Positions 37,272 to 45,537 of a stretch of DNA of 64,000 nucleotides are shown here, one piece after another. Location: assembly GCF_001435975.1 (NCBI RefSeq), contig NZ_AYYR01000014.1:19124-83123 (forward strand), given 5' to 3'. Position numbers and translations under genes: made by a program. Position 1 is the stretch's first letter, and every line of letters begins with the position of its first letter. Under the pieces are notes generated by a model. That model did no database searches and was not told the origin of the DNA. It was given only the letters and a program-made list of their open reading frames with translations. Source of the DNA: Secundilactobacillus collinoides DSM 20515 = JCM 1123. Lineage in GTDB: Bacteria > Bacillota > Bacilli > Lactobacillales > Lactobacillaceae.

Positions 37272-38075
37272 ATGGGTAAATCAATCGTGATCACGTCTGG
37301 TAAAGGTGGCGTTGGGAAAACGACATCCAGTGCCAACATCGGGACTGCGCTTGCATTAATGGGAAAACGAGTCTGCTTAGTAGACTTGGATATTGGACTG
37401 CGGAACTTAGACGTTGTCCTTGGCCTTGATAACCGTATCATTTACGACATTGTGGATGTGGTTGAAGGGCGGGCAAAACTTGCCCAAGCATTAGTCAAGG
37501 ACAAGCGGTTTGACGACCTCCTGTATTTATTACCAGCCGCTCAAAATGCAGATAAGACTGCATTGAACGAAGAACAGGCAAAGGAAATCGTTGATGAACT
37601 GAAAAATGATTTTGACTATGTGATTCTTGACTGTCCAGCTGGTATCGAGCAAGGATTCTTGAATGCTGTGGCCGGAGCCGATACAGCAATCATTGTCACC
37701 ACACCAGAAATTTCAGCTGTTCGGGATGCTGACCGGGTCGTTGGTCTGTTGGAGAAGAATCCATTGAAGGAAGAATCTCACTTATTGATCAACCGGATTC
37801 GAGGTCATATGATGGCCGAGGGTGATGTCATGGACATTGATGAGATTACCCACCACCTTGGCGTACCGTTATTGGGAATCATTGTGGATGACGACGAAGT
37901 GATTGCAACGTCTAACCGTGGCGAGCCAGTTGTTCTTGAAACGGAGAACCCTGCTGGTCACGGTTATCGTGATATCGCGCGCCGGATCGAAGGCGAGACT
38001 GTGCCCTTGATGAAAATTCAAGGGACGAAACCAAGCTTTTGGTCACGCATTGGGCACTGGTTCCGACGCGGTTAA
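37272..38075 (+). CDS. minD: septum site-determining protein MinD
   Basis: A 267-residue deviant Walker A ATPase (GKGGVGKTTSSANI near residues 10-23) of the MinD/ParA family, which recruits MinC to the membrane. The C-terminal amphipathic helix (SFWSRIGHWFRRG) is the membrane anchor. ATG 37272 is chosen because TTGGAGG is nine bases upstream; the GTG at 37266 is too near. It ends the mreC-mreD-minC-minD run. The T-box promoter follows within 15 bases, and I see no terminator. Confidence 0.96.
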   Translation: MGKSIVITSGKGGVGKTTSSANIGTALALMGKRVCLVDLDIGLRNLDVVLGLDNRIIYDIVDVVEGRAKLAQALVKDKRFDDLLYLLPAAQNADKTALNEEQAKEIVDELKNDFDYVILDCPAGIEQGFLNAVAGADTAIIVTTPEISAVRDADRVVGLLEKNPLKEESHLLINRIRGHMMAEGDVMDIDEITHHLGVPLLGIIVDDDEVIATSNRGEPVVLETENPAGHGYRDIARRIEGETVPLMKIQGTKPSFWSRIGHWFRRG

Positions 38076-38089
38076 TTTTGCGGTTCCCC

Positions 38090-38117
38090 TTGACTCTGTG
38101 TGTCAATCCGTTATAAT
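38090..38117 (+). promoter_or_regulatory. promoter of the doubled T-box leader
   Basis: TTGACT, 16-base spacer, TATAAT. Confidence 0.85.
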
Positions 38118-38123
38118 GAGACG

Positions 38124-38396
38124 TAATTTAATAAATATGAACGTTGAGCAGATTAGTAGGTGCACGCTGACATTTAGAGAACCCTTGCTGGTGAAAATAG
38201 GGTGGTAAGCTGCATTGAATCACGTCTGTGAGTTGTTCCCCTGAACTTTGAGTAAGGGGATACCGGTAAGCTCGTTATCGCTGAAGTTTATGAAATAAAC
38301 TTATTGAGGTTCGTTGTGTGAGCAGCGAACGAAGATGAGGTGGCACAGCGAATAATTCGCCCTCTTGGAAATTTTGTTTCCGAGTGGGCTTTTTTT
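38124..38396 (+). ncRNA. first T-box leader, probable histidine specifier
   Basis: A complete T-box: AGAGAA element near 38178, a stem III hairpin (GTTCG.../...CGAAC), the T-box GAGGTGGCACAGCG near 38337-38350, and a terminator (GCCCTCTTGGAAA / TTTCCGAGTGGGC with seven T). Aligned with the Met and Val T-boxes of this window, the specifier falls on CAC (His) in GAATCACG. The TGGC base would fit a G73 tRNA better than the C73 expected for tRNA-His, so the amino acid is not certain. Confidence 0.8.
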
Positions 38397-38616
38397 GTGG
38401 GCAGGCCGCGGTTCAAAGCAAAGGCTTGCAACCCGTGGGCTTACGGAACGCGAGTCAGCGTGGTCGCCATTCACAAAACGAAATTTTGTGATGAGTTGCC
38501 ATTGTGTCCTTCATAAACTTCATGAGGTCTGTCGTGTGAACGGCAGGCGAACTGAGGTGGCACCGCGATAGCATTCGTCCTCTTGAGCAGTTTTTTTGCT
38601 CAAGAGGACGTTTTTA
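38397..38616 (+). ncRNA. second, partial T-box with its own terminator
   Basis: Downstream of the first terminator the expression platform is repeated. A stem III hairpin (GTCTG.../...CAGGC) aligns with that of the first copy with several changes. It is followed by T-box CTGAGGTGGCACCGCG (38553-38568) and terminator CGTCCTCTTGAGC / GCTCAAGAGGACG with five T. I find no AGAGA element and no clear specifier loop between 38397 and 38510, so stem I is lost or strongly diverged. Confidence 0.75.
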
Positions 38617-38648
38617 TTTGACCGATTATTTTGAAGGGGGAAACATCT

Positions 38649-39293
38649 ATGTTACACTACTTTGCTGAAATCTTACCGTCACTGTTAAGCGGCGCGTGGA
38701 TGACCATCCGGATTTTCTTATGGACCTTGATCATCTCTATTCCGCTTGGTGTCGTTGTCAGTTTGGGATTGCTTTCCAAATTTAGTCCGTTACGCTGGAT
38801 CTTGAAGTTCTACGTTTGGCTCATGCGGGGCACACCACTGTTACTGCAATTAATTTTCGTTTTTTATGGGTTACCGATTATTGGTGTGATCTTCCAGCGG
38901 TACGATGCCGCAATCTTTGCCTTTGCATTGAACTACACGGCCTACTTCGCAGAAATCTTCCGAGGCGGCTTTCAGGCAATTCCTAATGGGCAGTTTGAAA
39001 GTGCCCGGGTGCTGCGTTTAACCCGTTGGCAAACACTACGTAAAATCGTGATCCCACAAGTGGTCAAAATCGTGGTGCCATCGATTGGGAACGAAGTTGT
39101 CAACTTAGTCAAGGATTCCTCACTGGTCTACGTTATCGGGCTGGGTGATCTGTTACGGGCCGGCAACATTGCCAGTGCACGTGACGTTACGCTGTTGCCA
39201 TTGGTTGCCGTTGGGATCATTTATCTGATATTGACTGGGATCTGCACTTACTTGTTGCGTCGGGTGGAACAACGCCTGAGCAAATGGGAATAG
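38649..39293 (+). CDS. amino acid ABC transporter permease (probable histidine uptake)
   Basis: A 214-residue permease of the polar amino acid (HisM/GlnP) family with about five membrane helices and the EAA loop FESARVLRLTRWQTLRKIVI near residues 115-135. The segment LMRGTPLLLQLIFVFYGLP is typical. T-box comparative work has proposed histidine ABC transporters of this gene order in Lactobacillales; the His reading here fits but is inference. Start ATG 38649 follows GAAGGGGGAA. The ATPase gene begins 15 bases after the stop. Confidence 0.88.
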   Translation: MLHYFAEILPSLLSGAWMTIRIFLWTLIISIPLGVVVSLGLLSKFSPLRWILKFYVWLMRGTPLLLQLIFVFYGLPIIGVIFQRYDAAIFAFALNYTAYFAEIFRGGFQAIPNGQFESARVLRLTRWQTLRKIVIPQVVKIVVPSIGNEVVNLVKDSSLVYVIGLGDLLRAGNIASARDVTLLPLVAVGIIYLILTGICTYLLRRVEQRLSKWE

Positions 39294-39308
39294 ATTGGGG
39301 GAAATCAT

Positions 39309-39947
39309 ATGCTAGAACTAAAAGATATTACAAAACGGTTTGATAACCGAACAATTTTAAACAAGATGAGCTTCCAAGTCCCTGATGGTGAGATCTTAGC
39401 CATTGTTGGTCCTTCAGGAGCTGGGAAAACGACATTGCTGCGTTGCATTACCGGGCTGGAAACGGTCGACGGCGGTGACTTTATCTTAGATGGCGAGAAA
39501 TTCAATCCGGCCGCTAACCGGGATAACGATAAGGTGATTGGAGTTGTTTTCCAAGACTTTCAACTTTTCCCGAATCTAACCGTTATGGACAACGTCACTC
39601 TGGCGCCTGAACTTGCGCTGAAGATGAACAAGGCAGACGCTACCAAACGCGCCCAGGATCTTATCGATCAACTCTCACTTTCCGGTAAGGAACAATTGTA
39701 TCCGTTCCAGCTCTCCGGCGGGCAGAAACAACGGGTCGCCATTGTGCGTGCGCTTGCTATGAACCCGAAGATTCTCTGCTATGATGAACCTACGTCTGCC
39801 CTTGATCCTGATTTACGGCAGACAGTTGAACAGATTATCTTGAACTTAAAGAGTGAAAAAATGACCCAGATCGTCGTCACGCATGATATGCAATTTGCCA
39901 AAAACATTGCCGATCAAATTTTACGTGTTGAACCGATCGACGCTTAA
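39309..39947 (+). CDS. amino acid ABC transporter ATP-binding protein
   Basis: A 212-residue ATPase with Walker A GPSGAGKTTLL, signature LSGGQKQR and Walker B ILCYDEPTSALD, of the polar amino acid uptake class. It is shorter than the usual ~240 residues, lacking some of the C-terminal part. It is placed between permease and binding protein in one operon. GGGGGAAA is upstream of its ATG. Confidence 0.92.
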   Translation: MLELKDITKRFDNRTILNKMSFQVPDGEILAIVGPSGAGKTTLLRCITGLETVDGGDFILDGEKFNPAANRDNDKVIGVVFQDFQLFPNLTVMDNVTLAPELALKMNKADATKRAQDLIDQLSLSGKEQLYPFQLSGGQKQRVAIVRALAMNPKILCYDEPTSALDPDLRQTVEQIILNLKSEKMTQIVVTHDMQFAKNIADQILRVEPIDA

Positions 39948-39966
39948 CGGAAGAGGGAGGACCTGC

Positions 39967-40806
39967 ATGAAAAAGAAATTTTGGTTAGGCACGGTCATGC
40001 TGCTCTGCACCGTTTTGCTATCGGGTTGCGGCATCAGCATTGGTAAGCGTGCCAACCACGTTGATAACTGGAACCGCATTGAAAAGCGCGGCTACGTCAC
40101 CGTTGGTCTGGACGACACCTTCGTTCCCATGGGCTTTCGCGAGAAAAGCGGGAAACTGGTTGGGTACGATATCGACCTGGCTCGGGCGGTGTTCAAACTT
40201 TACGGTATCAAAGTCAGCTTTCAGTCGATCGATTGGAACATGAACGCGACTGAGTTAAATAACGGGACCATCGACTTGATTTGGAACGGGTATTCTAAGA
40301 CCCCGCAACGGGAAAAGAAAGTGGCGTTTAGCGATACTTACCTGCTAAACGACCAAGAATTGGTCACGATGCGCAAGAGCAACATCAAGTCCTTCGCTGA
40401 TATGAAGGGTAAGGTTGTCGGTGCTCAGACGGGGTCGTCCGGCGCCAACGATATCACTGAGTTTCCGAAGTTGCTGAAGAATAAGATCAGCGGCCAACCG
40501 GTGCTGTATGACTCCTTCACTAACGCCTTTATTGACTTAAAAGCGAACCGAATCCAGGGGCTCATCATTGACTCGACATACGCGGGGTACTACGTGAACC
40601 ACGAATCCGATCCTAAGGCCTACCGCATCGTCCGCGGCAGTTTTCCAAAGGAAGCCTTTGGTGTCGGCATGCGGAAATCTGATAAGACCATGCGGCGGAA
40701 AATTAACCGCGGGTTGAAAATCTTAGCCAAAAACGGCACACTTGAGAAAATTAACCATAAGTGGTTCGGTAATAATGCCGATTCACCGTTGCTTAAAAAC
40801 AAGTAA
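39967..40806 (+). CDS. amino acid ABC transporter substrate-binding lipoprotein
   Basis: A 279-residue family 3 solute-binding protein. The signal peptide ends in lipobox LSGC with Cys at residue 21. The mature protein starts the binding domain at RGYVTVGLDDTFVPMGFREK, followed by GYDIDLARAVFKLYGIKV and the second-lobe segment GKVVGAQTGSSGAND. The ligand cannot be read with certainty; His is suggested by the leader. ATG 39967 follows GGGAGGA; the longer frame from 39883 overlaps the ATPase gene. Confidence 0.9.
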   Translation: MKKKFWLGTVMLLCTVLLSGCGISIGKRANHVDNWNRIEKRGYVTVGLDDTFVPMGFREKSGKLVGYDIDLARAVFKLYGIKVSFQSIDWNMNATELNNGTIDLIWNGYSKTPQREKKVAFSDTYLLNDQELVTMRKSNIKSFADMKGKVVGAQTGSSGANDITEFPKLLKNKISGQPVLYDSFTNAFIDLKANRIQGLIIDSTYAGYYVNHESDPKAYRIVRGSFPKEAFGVGMRKSDKTMRRKINRGLKILAKNGTLEKINHKWFGNNADSPLLKNK

Positions 40807-40818
40807 TTTAACGTGAAC

Positions 40819-40880
40819 GACCACCCTTAATTGCGATTATGGTAAGATAACCGTATCGCAGATTAGGGGTGGCTTTTTTT
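40819..40880 (+). terminator. terminator of the transporter operon, running into the cls start
   Basis: A long stem (CCACCCTTAATTGCGAT paired with ATCGCAGATTAGGGGTGG) followed by CTTTTTTT. Its right arm contains the AGGGGTGG that must serve as the cls ribosome binding site, and its T run touches the cls ATG. A TGGTAAGAT in the loop (40839-40847) may be an extended -10 for cls. Confidence 0.85.
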
Positions 40881-42329
40881 ATGGTATATATTTTAATTTC
40901 ATTATTGATCATTGTGGCAATCAACTTGATTGTCGCGTTGATTACGATCCTGCGGGAGGAGCGCGACATTTCTGCGACCTGGGCCTGGTTACTGGTGCTG
41001 GTCTTGTTACCCATTCTCGGCTTCATTTTATACATGTTCGCGGGGCGAAAGATTTCAAAGAAGCGCATTTTTGATATCAAAGCGCAGGAACGACTGGGCC
41101 TGAACCAAATGGTGGATACGCAAAAAAAATTGATCCGGCAGGGGGAACTTCAGGTACCGGACAATGATAATCCGGAGATTCAAGAAATCGTCAATCTTTT
41201 TCTAGAAACTGATTGGGCGGTGTTGACGACCAATAATTCCGTGCAGGTCTTTACGGACGGGGAAAAGAAGTTTGCAGCGCTGTTCGCCGATATTCGTCGG
41301 GCAAAACAGCACATTAATGTGGAATACTTTACGTTTTATAACGATCACATTGGTAATGAATTCGTCCATTTACTTGAAGAAAAAGCCGCTGAAGGAGTAG
41401 CTGTTCGGGTCATTTACGATACGTTCGGTTCCCACGGTGGCAAAAAACACATGTTTAAGCATTTAACGCAGCTCGGCGGTCAAGTATACCCGTTTTTAAG
41501 TTCTCGGTTGGCCCTCAGTGATTTTCAACTCAACTTTCGGGATCACCGTAAAATTGTGGTCATTGATGGCAAAGTCGGGTACACGGGCGGCTTCAACGTT
41601 GGGGATCAATACGTGAATCGCAAGCCGAAATTCGGTTACTGGCGCGATACACATCTGCGAATTGAGGGCCATGCGGTACTGGCGTTGCAAAGCCGGTTTT
41701 TCCTGGATTGGAACGCGACGGCAAAACGACACAAAGTCACCTATGACAAAACGTTTTTCCCAGTGGTCAATGCAACGGGCACAACGAGTATGCAAATTGT
41801 GTCCAGCGGTCCGGACTCTGAAGTGCAACAGATTAAAAAGGGGTATTTGAAACTGATCAACAGTGCCCGCCAATCGATTGCTATCCAATCACCGTATTTC
41901 GTGCCTGATGAAAGTATCTTGGAAGCCTTGACGGTGGCCGCTCTGTCCGGTATTCACGTTCGGTTGATGATTCCGGATCAACCGGACCATCCATTTGTGT
42001 ACCGGGCGACCGAGTATTTCTCAAAAGCATTGCTGAAGGCAGGTGGCCAAGTCTACCGCTACCACGGCGGTTTCATGCATGCAAAAATGATCGTGGTCGA
42101 TGGCGAAGTTGCCTCAGTCGGTTCAGCAAATATGGATATCCGCTCGTTTAAGTTGAACTTTGAGATCAATGCCTTCATGTATGATGTACATTTAGCAACG
42201 AAACTCATGGGCATTTTTGAAAATGACATCGCACTGGCTGAGGAAATGACCCTGGGAAAATATGCCCAGCAGTCGTTATGGATCAGGTGTAAGCAGGCGT
42301 TGTCGAGGCTGTTTTCACCCATTTTGTAA
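40881..42329 (+). CDS. cls: cardiolipin synthase
   Basis: A 482-residue phospholipase D family enzyme that joins two phosphatidylglycerols into cardiolipin at the membrane. Two N-terminal transmembrane helices (about residues 2-22 and 34-56) precede two HKD motifs: FRDHRKIVVIDGKVGYTGG near 220 and FMHAKMIVVDGEVASVGSAN near 397. ATG 40881 is used; the GTG at 40869 lies inside the ribosome binding site. pgsA, which makes the substrate precursor, is found at 48069. Ends at a terminator shared with the convergent lysC-type gene. Confidence 0.93.
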   Translation: MVYILISLLIIVAINLIVALITILREERDISATWAWLLVLVLLPILGFILYMFAGRKISKKRIFDIKAQERLGLNQMVDTQKKLIRQGELQVPDNDNPEIQEIVNLFLETDWAVLTTNNSVQVFTDGEKKFAALFADIRRAKQHINVEYFTFYNDHIGNEFVHLLEEKAAEGVAVRVIYDTFGSHGGKKHMFKHLTQLGGQVYPFLSSRLALSDFQLNFRDHRKIVVIDGKVGYTGGFNVGDQYVNRKPKFGYWRDTHLRIEGHAVLALQSRFFLDWNATAKRHKVTYDKTFFPVVNATGTTSMQIVSSGPDSEVQQIKKGYLKLINSARQSIAIQSPYFVPDESILEALTVAALSGIHVRLMIPDQPDHPFVYRATEYFSKALLKAGGQVYRYHGGFMHAKMIVVDGEVASVGSANMDIRSFKLNFEINAFMYDVHLATKLMGIFENDIALAEEMTLGKYAQQSLWIRCKQALSRLFSPIL

Positions 42330-42425
42330 CGGGTAGTGTGACTGATGCTTCAGTCGCAACATGTAAAACGCGGTCGCAAATCAAGTCATTTCCATAATCG
42401 TGACGATTGTTTTGATCACTAGCGC

Positions 42426-42479
42426 TAACCAAAAAGCATCCCACTGCAGCGACTGCAGGTGAGATGCTTTTTTTGGTTA
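42426..42479. terminator. bidirectional terminator between cls and aspartokinase
   Basis: TTAACC/AACCAAAAAGCATC outer arms around a CACTGCAG / CTGCAGGTG core with A and T runs; used by convergent genes. Confidence 0.88.
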
Positions 42480-42487
42480 ACCGTTGC

Positions 42488-43843
42488 TTATAAATCTGGG
42501 AAAAAGGCATCGTACAATGCCTGTACTGAAGCATCAGCCTTATCCTGTTGAATCCCAAACATCATGGAAATTTCTGAGGCACCTTGATTGACCATGACCA
42601 GTTTGACGTTTTGACGCGCCAAGGCGTCGGTGGCCTTCGACATCAACCCGGTTCGATTCAGCATTCCTTCGCCAACGACCATTAGCAGCGCGTAATCATG
42701 GGTGATATGAATTTCGTCCGGGTGCAGTGCGATGACCAATTCACGGATGAGCAGGTCTTCTAGGTCGGGGGTCAATTGATCCTGTTTCATAATGACGGTT
42801 AAATCATCGATCCCGGAAGGCATGTGTTCGTATGAAAGCCCGTACTGCGCCAAAATGTTCAGAATTTTTTGACTATAACTCTTTTTATCCAACATGTATT
42901 TTCGAATGTAGATACCGCAAAAATCGGGTGAGCTTGCGATCCCGGAAACGGGGTAGGCGGGGTTGACCCGTTTTGTGGAGGTGATCGATGTGCCTCGTTC
43001 GCTCGGGTGATTCGTGTTCTTCACGACCACTTCAATGTCGCCTTGAATTGCGGGAATGAGGGCTTCATCGTGAAAAACTGAGAACCCGGCATACGCCAGT
43101 TCCCGCATCTCCCGAAACGTCATGTGGTGAATGGCAATTGGGTTTTCTACGACCTTGGGGTTTGCGGCGTAGATTGCGTTAACGTCGGTAAAGTTTTCGT
43201 ACTTGGTGGCGTGCACGCCGCGGGCAACAATGGCACCGGTAATATCTGAACCACCGCGGGAGAACGTACAAATCTGCCCCTGAAGGTTGTACCCAAAGAA
43301 TCCAGGAATTACCCGAATGATACTGCTTGAAGCCCATTCACCTAACCGATCATAGCTTTCTGGGATAATGTCAGCATCGTTTGGTCGATCAGTGACGACA
43401 AGACCGGCATCCTTTGGGTCAAGATACTTTGCGTTAAGGCCGGCACTGGTCAGTACCTTAGCAAACAACACTGCGTTAAGTTTTTCACCGTGAGCCTTGA
43501 AAGCGGCCATGAGGTAGTCATTGTCCTGATATGAATGGTCTGGTAACTTTATAATTGCGGCTTTGATTTCGTTAAAATCATCATCTGAAATATGAAAAGC
43601 CTGAGCAATTTCCCGGTACCGGCTGATGATCTGGTTGGTAATATCATCCAGCGGCCGTTGTTTGATCACGTCATTGGCGTATGTAATCAGTAGATCCGTG
43701 ACTTTAATATCTCCAGCAAACCGCTTGCCAGGTGCCGAAACAACAACGAACCGGCGCTGGTCATCGGCTTTGATAATATTGACAACTTTTTGGACTTGAG
43801 CAGCGTTTGCAAGTGAACTGCCCCCAAATTTGACGACTTTCAT
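42488..43843 (-). CDS. aspartate kinase
   Basis: A 451-residue aspartokinase, which phosphorylates aspartate as the first step to lysine, threonine and methionine. The N-terminal motif VVKFGGSSLANAAQVQKV and the FSRGGSDITGAIVA and FTDVNAIYAANPK segments are clear. Two ACT-type regulatory domains follow from about residue 300. The size and ACT layout resemble the Bacillus YclM / aspartokinase III type. GAGGAGG precedes the ATG 43843. I found no lysine riboswitch or T-box upstream, only a promoter at 43871-43900. Confidence 0.93.
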   Translation of the reverse strand: MKVVKFGGSSLANAAQVQKVVNIIKADDQRRFVVVSAPGKRFAGDIKVTDLLITYANDVIKQRPLDDITNQIISRYREIAQAFHISDDDFNEIKAAIIKLPDHSYQDNDYLMAAFKAHGEKLNAVLFAKVLTSAGLNAKYLDPKDAGLVVTDRPNDADIIPESYDRLGEWASSSIIRVIPGFFGYNLQGQICTFSRGGSDITGAIVARGVHATKYENFTDVNAIYAANPKVVENPIAIHHMTFREMRELAYAGFSVFHDEALIPAIQGDIEVVVKNTNHPSERGTSITSTKRVNPAYPVSGIASSPDFCGIYIRKYMLDKKSYSQKILNILAQYGLSYEHMPSGIDDLTVIMKQDQLTPDLEDLLIRELVIALHPDEIHITHDYALLMVVGEGMLNRTGLMSKATDALARQNVKLVMVNQGASEISMMFGIQQDKADASVQALYDAFFPDL

Positions 43844-43870
43844 AATGATCCTCCTCGAGAGTTTGCTTTC

Positions 43871-43900
43871 AGGATAGCAAAATAGGATAGGGGAAATCAA
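43871..43900 (-). promoter_or_regulatory. promoter of the aspartokinase gene
   Basis: Minus strand TTGATT, 18-base spacer, TATCCT; the leader would be under 30 bases. Confidence 0.65.
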
Positions 43901-44087
43901 GCGGTATTTGGGGTTTTGTGGGAATTTATTAGAATTTTGTTAGAAGACGAAATAGGAAGGCTGGGAAGTTGAATAGTGGTCGGATATGTTGCGGGGCGAG
44001 TTATTGGATGTTTGTTTTTTTATGTTTTATTTGGGCCGGAAATTAGTTTGATAACGCTGATGATAATTGCTGAGCGCTTACTCGTCT

Positions 44088-44215
44088 GGCGTCGAAACGT
44101 GTTCCAGAAGGCAAAGACTTGCACATAAGGGGACTCTAACATTAATTCCCGGTTCTGGAATTAATGTTAGAGTCCCCTTATGCTCCAGTCTTTAAACGCC
44201 TTCTTCCACACTCTA
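44088..44215 (+). repeat. intergenic long-hairpin element, copy C
   Basis: Same outer ends as copy B (GGCGTCGAAACGTGTTCC and CGCCTTCTTCCACACTCTA). The arms are quite different in sequence (ATAAGGGGACTCTAACATTA against TAATGTTAGAGTCCCCTTAT) yet perfectly paired. It ends at CTCTA, directly before the -35 of the ymfF promoter. The stretch 43901-44087 upstream holds no gene. Confidence 0.9.
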
Positions 44216-44244
44216 TTGTATTTTCCCCGCCAATCATCTAATAT
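44216..44244 (+). promoter_or_regulatory. ymfF operon promoter abutting repeat copy C
   Basis: TTGTAT, 17-base spacer, TAATAT. The -35 starts at the base after the repeat, the same geometry as at iscS. Confidence 0.75.
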
Positions 44245-44277
44245 TGTATGGGTATTCATTAAGGAGGGTATTGCGAC

Positions 44278-45537
44278 TTGCAAGTGCATGTGACTGACGG
44301 GGTAACGCTTAACGTAATTGCGACCCCGCAATTTAAAACTACCAGTATCAGTATTGATTTTCTGGCACCTGTTTCAACGCTTGGGTTGTCCCAGCGAATT
44401 TTGCTGGCTCAGCTTCTTGAAACTAGCAGCGCAGATTATCCGACGCAGACCGCGCTGGCTAAGAAATTAGCAACGCTTTATGGCGCGAGTTATGGCGTCA
44501 ATGTTTACCGTTATGGATTGATCAACGGTCTGCGGTTTTCGAGCAGTATCATTAACGACCAGTTTGCTAACGGTGAGAATCTTACCCAAGAAATCTTTGC
44601 CTTTTTAAAGCAGGTGATTTTTCGGCCGTTAGCCAGTGATGGCCGGTTCGATACCACCACGTTTGACCGCCAACAGGTCAACTTGATTGCCTATCTGAAG
44701 TCGTTAAATGATGATAAGCAGTACTATGCCGAACGTGAATTATTTGACCTTTATTTTAAAGAAAAACCAGAGTTGGCTACTAGCCTGTATGGTGATGAGC
44801 CAACAATTGAAGCTGTTCAAAACACCGCGCTGTACAATTACTATCAACAGTTGCTGACTCATGATGATATCAAAATCACTGTTGTGGGTGATGTTGACGC
44901 GGATGACATTGCGCGCTACGTGGCTGATTGGCAGTTGCCAAGCCGTACGTCAGGTCGTCAGCCAATTGTATATCAACGACCAGTCACAACCGCAGTTAGC
45001 GAATCGGAGACGCAGCCACTGCAGCAATCCAAACTCAATTTGGCCTATCAACTGCCAGTTTATTACCGGGACACGCACTTTTATGAAGCGCTGGTGTTCA
45101 ACGGCTTATTTGGCGGCACGCCAATTTCCTTGCTGTTCAAAAATGTCCGCGAAAAAAACAGTTTAGCCTACTACGCTTCCAGCTGTTTTGACGGGTTTAC
45201 TGGCACGCTGAGCGTCCAAGCAGGTATCGACCAGCGTAATCAGCAGGCGGTGCTTGACATCATCACTGAACAGCTTGATGACATTGCCCATGGACACATT
45301 GATTCCGAGGTCTTTAACCAGGTCGTGGCTAGTTTGATTAATAATCATGAGTCCCGTCAGGATTCTCCCCGGGCAGTGATCAACCAGTCAGTTCTTGATC
45401 AGCTGGTCGGTTCAACCGTTTCGGCTGACGACTGGCTGGCCCATATTCAGGCGGTTACCCCGCAACAGGTGGCTGCAATCGCTGAACAGGTCACCCTGCA
45501 GGCAACCTACTTCTTAAAGGGAGATGAATCACGGTGA
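44278..45537 (+). CDS. ymfF: M16-family peptidase-like protein without a zinc motif (YmfF)
   Basis: A 419-residue member of the insulinase-like M16 family. The region where HxxEH should be reads LLAQLLETSSADYP, so it lacks the metal site and is likely the non-catalytic half of a pair with YmfH. In Bacillus the pair is linked to EF-P 5-aminopentanol modification; the role here is unknown. The start is TTG 44278, nine bases after AAGGAGGG. Its end overlaps the ymfH start by four bases, so translation is coupled. Confidence 0.88.
   Translation: MQVHVTDGVTLNVIATPQFKTTSISIDFLAPVSTLGLSQRILLAQLLETSSADYPTQTALAKKLATLYGASYGVNVYRYGLINGLRFSSSIINDQFANGENLTQEIFAFLKQVIFRPLASDGRFDTTTFDRQQVNLIAYLKSLNDDKQYYAERELFDLYFKEKPELATSLYGDEPTIEAVQNTALYNYYQQLLTHDDIKITVVGDVDADDIARYVADWQLPSRTSGRQPIVYQRPVTTAVSESETQPLQQSKLNLAYQLPVYYRDTHFYEALVFNGLFGGTPISLLFKNVREKNSLAYYASSCFDGFTGTLSVQAGIDQRNQQAVLDIITEQLDDIAHGHIDSEVFNQVVASLINNHESRQDSPRAVINQSVLDQLVGSTVSADDWLAHIQAVTPQQVAAIAEQVTLQATYFLKGDESR

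Noticed and set aside
38365..38571. 68-residue frame in front of the amino acid transporter
   Set aside because: It lies between the two T-box terminators and follows RNA structure, not coding logic.
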